A stretch of 8,838 nucleotides of DNA. Origin: CALKGK01 sp964649515. Lineage in GTDB: Bacteria; Bacteroidota; Bacteroidia; Flavobacteriales_D; Sanyastnellaceae. A model generated the notes under the pieces. The model saw only the letters and a program-made list of their open reading frames with translations, was not told the origin of the DNA and made no database searches. Below are positions 6,371 through 8,838 of the stretch, piece by piece (position 1 is the first letter of the stretch; each line of letters opens with the position of its first letter). Made by a program: the position numbers and the translations under genes. The stretch covers positions 1 to 8,838 of the forward strand of contig CAZYPV010000099.1 of the NCBI GenBank assembly GCA_964649515.1, read 5' to 3'.

Positions 6371-6444
6371 ATATGCGACCCCGCTTGGGTCGGGATGATA
6401 TTGCTTGTTATCGGGGCTAGGTATATGTGACCCCTCTGGGGTCA
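6371..6444. repeat. Cluster of GC-rich REP-like palindromes
   Basis: Two hairpins follow one another: CGACCC-CGCTT-GGGTCG (6376-6392) and TGACCCC-TCT-GGGGTCA (6428-6444, perfect 7-bp arms). Each is preceded by the direct repeat ATATGYGACCCC (6371-6382 and 6423-6434), 52 nt apart. The second palindrome supplies the stop codon of the HEPN remnant. Such short symmetrical GACCCC/GGGGTC units look like REP-type intergenic elements. The region 6245-6370 between them and the LRR start contains no gene that I can support. Confidence 0.7.
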
Positions 6445-6549
6445 GGAAAATTTAGAAAGATGATAAAAATCACATCCGTTTTCGGTCTTTGCTTTGATAA
6501 GTTCAATTTCTTGAATAACACTCTCGATATCCAGAATATATTTCAGCAT
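6442..6549 (-). pseudogene. Truncated HEPN (HepT/DUF86-like) gene remnant
   Basis: A 35-codon frame starts at the ATG 6547-6549, inside the end of the MNT gene (47-nt overlap, different frame), and stops at 6442-6444 within the palindrome. Its first ~25 residues (MLKYILDIESVIQEIELIKA) look like the N-terminal helix of HEPN proteins of the HepT family, which normally follow MNT genes. A full HEPN protein has about 110-140 residues and a catalytic R-x4-6-H motif near its C-terminus. Nothing like it occurs downstream, and the last residues seem unrelated. I infer that the rest was deleted or replaced by the palindromic DNA, so the toxin should be inactive. The family assignment rests on one short helix plus gene order. 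Confidence 0.6.
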
Positions 6550-6859
6550 CCTGGGCTGCATACAAATCAATTTTTGACTGGAATATTTCTTCTCGCAGCG
6601 CCGAATTTTTTATGGATTTGATTGAAAGAAGGTCCACTTTTTTTCCAAACAGTAGCTCGAGATGTTCCAATAACGAGAAGTAGTTATCGGCATAATCTAA
6701 GACATCTAAATCATCGGTAAATAAAACCAATAAATCAATATCACTCTCCTCGGTAAAGGTGCCTTTTACCGCTGAACCAAAAATAGACATGAGCGCGACG
6801 TAATGCTGTTTGCATACCTCAGCCAGTGCTATTTCTTTTTCTTTGAACTCTTTTACCAT
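6503..6859 (-). CDS. MNT-domain nucleotidyltransferase (MntA-like antitoxin)
   Basis: The 118-residue protein carries the minimal nucleotidyltransferase signature. It has GS (28-29) in SIFGSAVKGTF, then ten residues to D40-I-D42 (SDIDLLVLF), and a third candidate carboxylate at Asp76 (KKVDLLS). All catalytic residues of the GS-x10-DxD motif are present. In characterised HEPN/MNT modules the MNT protein adenylylates a Tyr of the HEPN RNase and thereby silences it. Its partner here is reduced to a fragment at 6442-6549, so this looks like an orphan antitoxin. The ATG at 6857-6859 is preferred; a GTG at 6872-6874 would add five residues. The C-terminal 17 residues after YAA overlap the HEPN start and may not belong to the domain. 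Confidence 0.85.
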   Translation of the reverse strand: MVKEFKEKEIALAEVCKQHYVALMSIFGSAVKGTFTEESDIDLLVLFTDDLDVLDYADNYFSLLEHLELLFGKKVDLLSIKSIKNSALREEIFQSKIDLYAAQDAEIYSGYRECYSRN

Positions 6860-6887
6860 TCGTACGAAGTTCACTGAAAACTCTTAA

Positions 6888-6916
6888 GAAAAATAGTGTC
6901 ACTCAAGGTCCCTCAA
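6888..6916 (-). promoter_or_regulatory. Possible promoter of the MNT gene
   Basis: On the minus strand TATTTTTC (6888-6895) is one base off TAnnTTTG, and a TTG (6914-6916) lies 18 nt upstream of it, acceptable -33/-7 spacing. The position, between the terminator at 6940-6966 and the MNT start at 6859, fits an independent transcript. Confidence 0.35.
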
Positions 6917-6939
6917 CAATTCATCTTCTCATCCCAAAT

Positions 6940-6966
6940 AAAAAAGCCTCCCGTTTCCGAGAGGCT
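6940..6966 (-). terminator. Rho-independent terminator of the HYR-repeat gene
   Basis: AGCCTCTCG and CGGGAGGCT (minus strand, 6966-6958 and 6953-6945) form a 9-bp stem with one T-G wobble around a GAAA tetraloop, followed by a run of Ts at 6945-6940. It lies 36 nt past the stop codon at 7002. A shorter T-run on the plus side (6968-6971) may give weak activity in the other direction. Confidence 0.85.
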
Positions 6967-7001
6967 CTTTTGAGGTATATGGTGATTTTGGTTAAAGTCG
7001 C

Positions 7002-8838
7002 TTAGTTGTTTTGCGTTACAATCAACTTGTGGTGGTAAACTTCGTCGTCCACTTGCAGCATGATGATGTAAGAACCGGCTGGCCAATCAAGACCTGCGTA
7101 GTCGAATTGGTATAGACGCTGAGCATCTACTTGTCCTTTGTGGATGTCCAATACATTTCTACCAGTCATATCAAGTACACAAGCCACTACCTCTGCTCCT
7201 CTTGGAACCTGGAACTCAACGTGGAATTTGTCGTTGAATGGGTTCGGGAAGCTGAAGAGGTTCACTTGTTGTGTTCCGTCTACCGTTACAGTGATCGTCT
7301 GAACACCTTCGGTAACGTTACCACATTCATCGATTGCTGTCCATGTACGGATGATTTCGTACGGACAGAAGTCGTTGGTTTGAACTTCAGTAAACTCGAT
7401 TTCTACATCATCATCACAGTTGTCTGTTCCGAAGATGTCCGTTGCCGCAGCAGGAACTTCATCGTCACAAGCAATGGTCAAGTCAGCAGGGATGTTGAAG
7501 ATCTCAGGATCTGTTGTATCCACAACTTGTACGATTTGCTCAGCAACAATTGTGTTTCCACAGTCGTCTTCTGCTTGGAAAGTGATGATGTGGTTCGGGA
7601 TACATCCACCAGAAACCGTGAAGTCTTGGATGATGGTTACCGTTACATCAGCATCGCAGTTATCGCTAGCGGTCAACATGTAGCTATCGAAATCACTGCA
7701 CTCCACCGTTACAAATGGTTGGAAGGCATCCCATACAGGAGCTTCTTCATCAATCACGGTTACCAATTGAGTAACGCTTGTGCTGTTTCCACAATCATCA
7801 GTAGCAGTCCAGGTACGTGTGATGGTGTAAGGACAACCTTCGCCAAACTCTTCGGTCAATACAACTTCAACATTATCGTCGCAGTTGTCAGTGGCCAAGA
7901 GTGTTGCGGCCATGCTTACGTTCTCACAATCTACTGTGATGTCAGCAGGAGCATCTTCGATCACCGGAGCAGTAGTATCTGCCACAGTGATGGTTTGTGT
8001 TTGTACACTTTCGTTTCCACAAACGTCAACCGCTCTAAAGATGCGAACCACTTCGAATCCACAATCCAAATCGTTGGTCTCTTCTGTCATGAACACAATT
8101 GGGTTGGCGTCGCAGTTGTCTTCTGCACTCACTTCTGGAGATGCTGGAAGTGCTTCACCACACTCAATGTTCACGTCGGCAGGTACACCCATCAATACTG
8201 GCGCTGTGGTGTCCGTTACGGTAATCACTTGAACGTGCTCAGCGCTGTTTCCACAATCGTCCATAGCAGTGTATGTTCTGGTGATGATGTAACCACAATC
8301 AGCAGGGGTTTCTGTTTCTACAACCGATACTTCTACCAAGTTGTCACAGTTGTCTTCTGCATCAAGATTCACGGTTCCAGGAACCTCGTTACATTCTACC
8401 GTCAGATCTGCCGGAGCATCCAAGATGACTGGTGCAGTGGTATCCACAACGGTCAAGACTTGAACTGCTTCGCTCGTGTTTCCACAAAGGTCAGTTGCTG
8501 TCCATGTACGCGTCAATGTATAACCACAATCAGCATCTACAATCGCTTCTTCAAGTTCAACAGTAGCATCAGAGCAGTTGTCTGTAGCTTCTACTTGAGC
8601 AGCAGCAGGAACGTTGTCACATTCAACCGTTGCATCAGCAGGTACTTCAACGAATACTGGTGAAGTCGTATCAACAACAGTAATGATTTGCGTTACGCTG
8701 GTGCTATTTCCACAGTCATCCGTTGCTGTCCATACCTTCTCGATTTGGTATCCACAATCCGTCACGTTGCTGATGCCTGAAGCGGCAGTCAAGGTCAATT
8801 CCGTATCGCAGTTATCTTCGAAGCTTGGTTCATCTGTT
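7002..8838 (-). CDS. Secreted HYR/Ig-like repeat protein with T9SS type A sorting domain (5' end outside window)
   Basis: The frame is open to the right edge (codons continue through 8837), so the N-terminus is missing. The visible 611 residues contain the end of one repeat (about 8673-8837), six full repeats of 76-85 residues (7266-8672) and a C-terminal tail. Each repeat has the pattern DTTAPV ... VPAD ... VEC ... DNCD ... CGY ... RTWTATDDCGN ... ITV, with four Cys that probably form two disulfides. This matches HYR (hyalin-repeat) beta-sandwich domains, used for adhesion in surface proteins. The tail (7005-7265) has the T9SS type A marks: FSFPNPFNDKF near its start, a middle LDMTGRNVLD strand, then WPAGSYIIML and HHKLIVTQ at the end. 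The protein should therefore leave the cell through T9SS, with the tail cleaved off. It ends at the terminator 6940-6966 and is not linked to the MNT gene. Confidence 0.92.
   Translation of the reverse strand, partial: TDEPSFEDNCDTELTLTAASGISNVTDCGYQIEKVWTATDDCGNSTSVTQIITVVDTTSPVFVEVPADATVECDNVPAAAQVEATDNCSDATVELEEAIVDADCGYTLTRTWTATDLCGNTSEAVQVLTVVDTTAPVILDAPADLTVECNEVPGTVNLDAEDNCDNLVEVSVVETETPADCGYIITRTYTAMDDCGNSAEHVQVITVTDTTAPVLMGVPADVNIECGEALPASPEVSAEDNCDANPIVFMTEETNDLDCGFEVVRIFRAVDVCGNESVQTQTITVADTTAPVIEDAPADITVDCENVSMAATLLATDNCDDNVEVVLTEEFGEGCPYTITRTWTATDDCGNSTSVTQLVTVIDEEAPVWDAFQPFVTVECSDFDSYMLTASDNCDADVTVTIIQDFTVSGGCIPNHIITFQAEDDCGNTIVAEQIVQVVDTTDPEIFNIPADLTIACDDEVPAAATDIFGTDNCDDDVEIEFTEVQTNDFCPYEIIRTWTAIDECGNVTEGVQTITVTVDGTQQVNLFSFPNPFNDKFHVEFQVPRGAEVVACVLDMTGRNVLDIHKGQVDAQRLYQFDYAGLDWPAGSYIIMLQVDDEVYHHKLIVTQNN
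7266..8672 (-). repeat. Six tandem HYR-type coding repeats
   Basis: Units lie at 8445-8672, 8214-8444, 7980-8213, 7752-7979, 7521-7751 and 7266-7520. The first five are 228-234 nt and the last 255 nt, including a linker. The repetition is clear in protein and only moderate in DNA, so the array is old and diverged. Unit five (7521-7751) is the most divergent: it starts DEEAPVW instead of DTTAPV and replaces the CGY motif by GGCIPNH. Confidence 0.85.

Noticed and set aside
7131..8663. 510-codon open frame on the plus strand
   Set aside because: It lies wholly antisense to the HYR-repeat gene; its product is low-complexity in Ser, Val, Cys and His without a domain. It is a side effect of the repetitive codons.
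7266..8672. Regular repeats as a CRISPR array
   Set aside because: Units are 228-255 nt, diverged and in-frame coding with conserved Cys; they are protein repeats.

Overview
The window looks like chromosomal DNA of a Bacteroidota species, probably a Flavobacteriia-like lineage. The best single clue is the far-right protein, which ends in a type A sorting domain of the type IX secretion system (T9SS), a system confined to that phylum. Shine-Dalgarno sequences are scarce, and a few upstream regions contain octamers close to the Bacteroidota -7 promoter element (TAnnTTTG). This fits the same assignment. The species cannot be named from the sequence. All genes I accept are on the minus strand, so they read from right to left.

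Left part (1-2395) is an accessory stretch of toxin-antitoxin type loci. At 259-1252 a GNAT-fold acetyltransferase-like protein is followed, with an 8-nt overlap, by a helix-turn-helix protein. This is a toxin-first pair with a palindromic candidate operator. Two copies of an imperfect palindromic repeat bracket the pair. They share a 63-nt core with one mismatch, 1534 nt apart. The complete copy (1468-1620) folds into a long hairpin whose layout resembles an integron attC site. Next, 1650-2307 is a ParD/ParE pair whose ParE carries an unusual ~50-residue C-terminal tail. A palindrome-rich promoter region lies upstream of it.

Middle part (2396-6244) holds two exported proteins. One is a large FG-GAP/VCBS-repeat protein ending in two dockerin-like calcium loops. 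The other is a leucine-rich-repeat protein. Each has a clear signal peptide, and neither has a T9SS tail.

Right part: 6371-6444 is a cluster of short GC-rich palindromes. It ends a 35-codon remnant of a HEPN (HepT/DUF86-like) gene, which lies directly behind an apparently intact MNT nucleotidyltransferase (6503-6859). This is therefore a decayed HEPN/MNT module. A rho-independent terminator (6940-6966) closes the last gene, 7002-8838. That gene is open at the window edge and encodes at least six HYR/Ig-like repeats plus the T9SS sorting domain.

The window thus combines small mobile or selfish modules (three toxin-antitoxin type loci within 6.6 kb, one broken) with a series of secreted or surface repeat proteins. 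No tRNA, rRNA, CRISPR array, transposase or integrase gene was seen.
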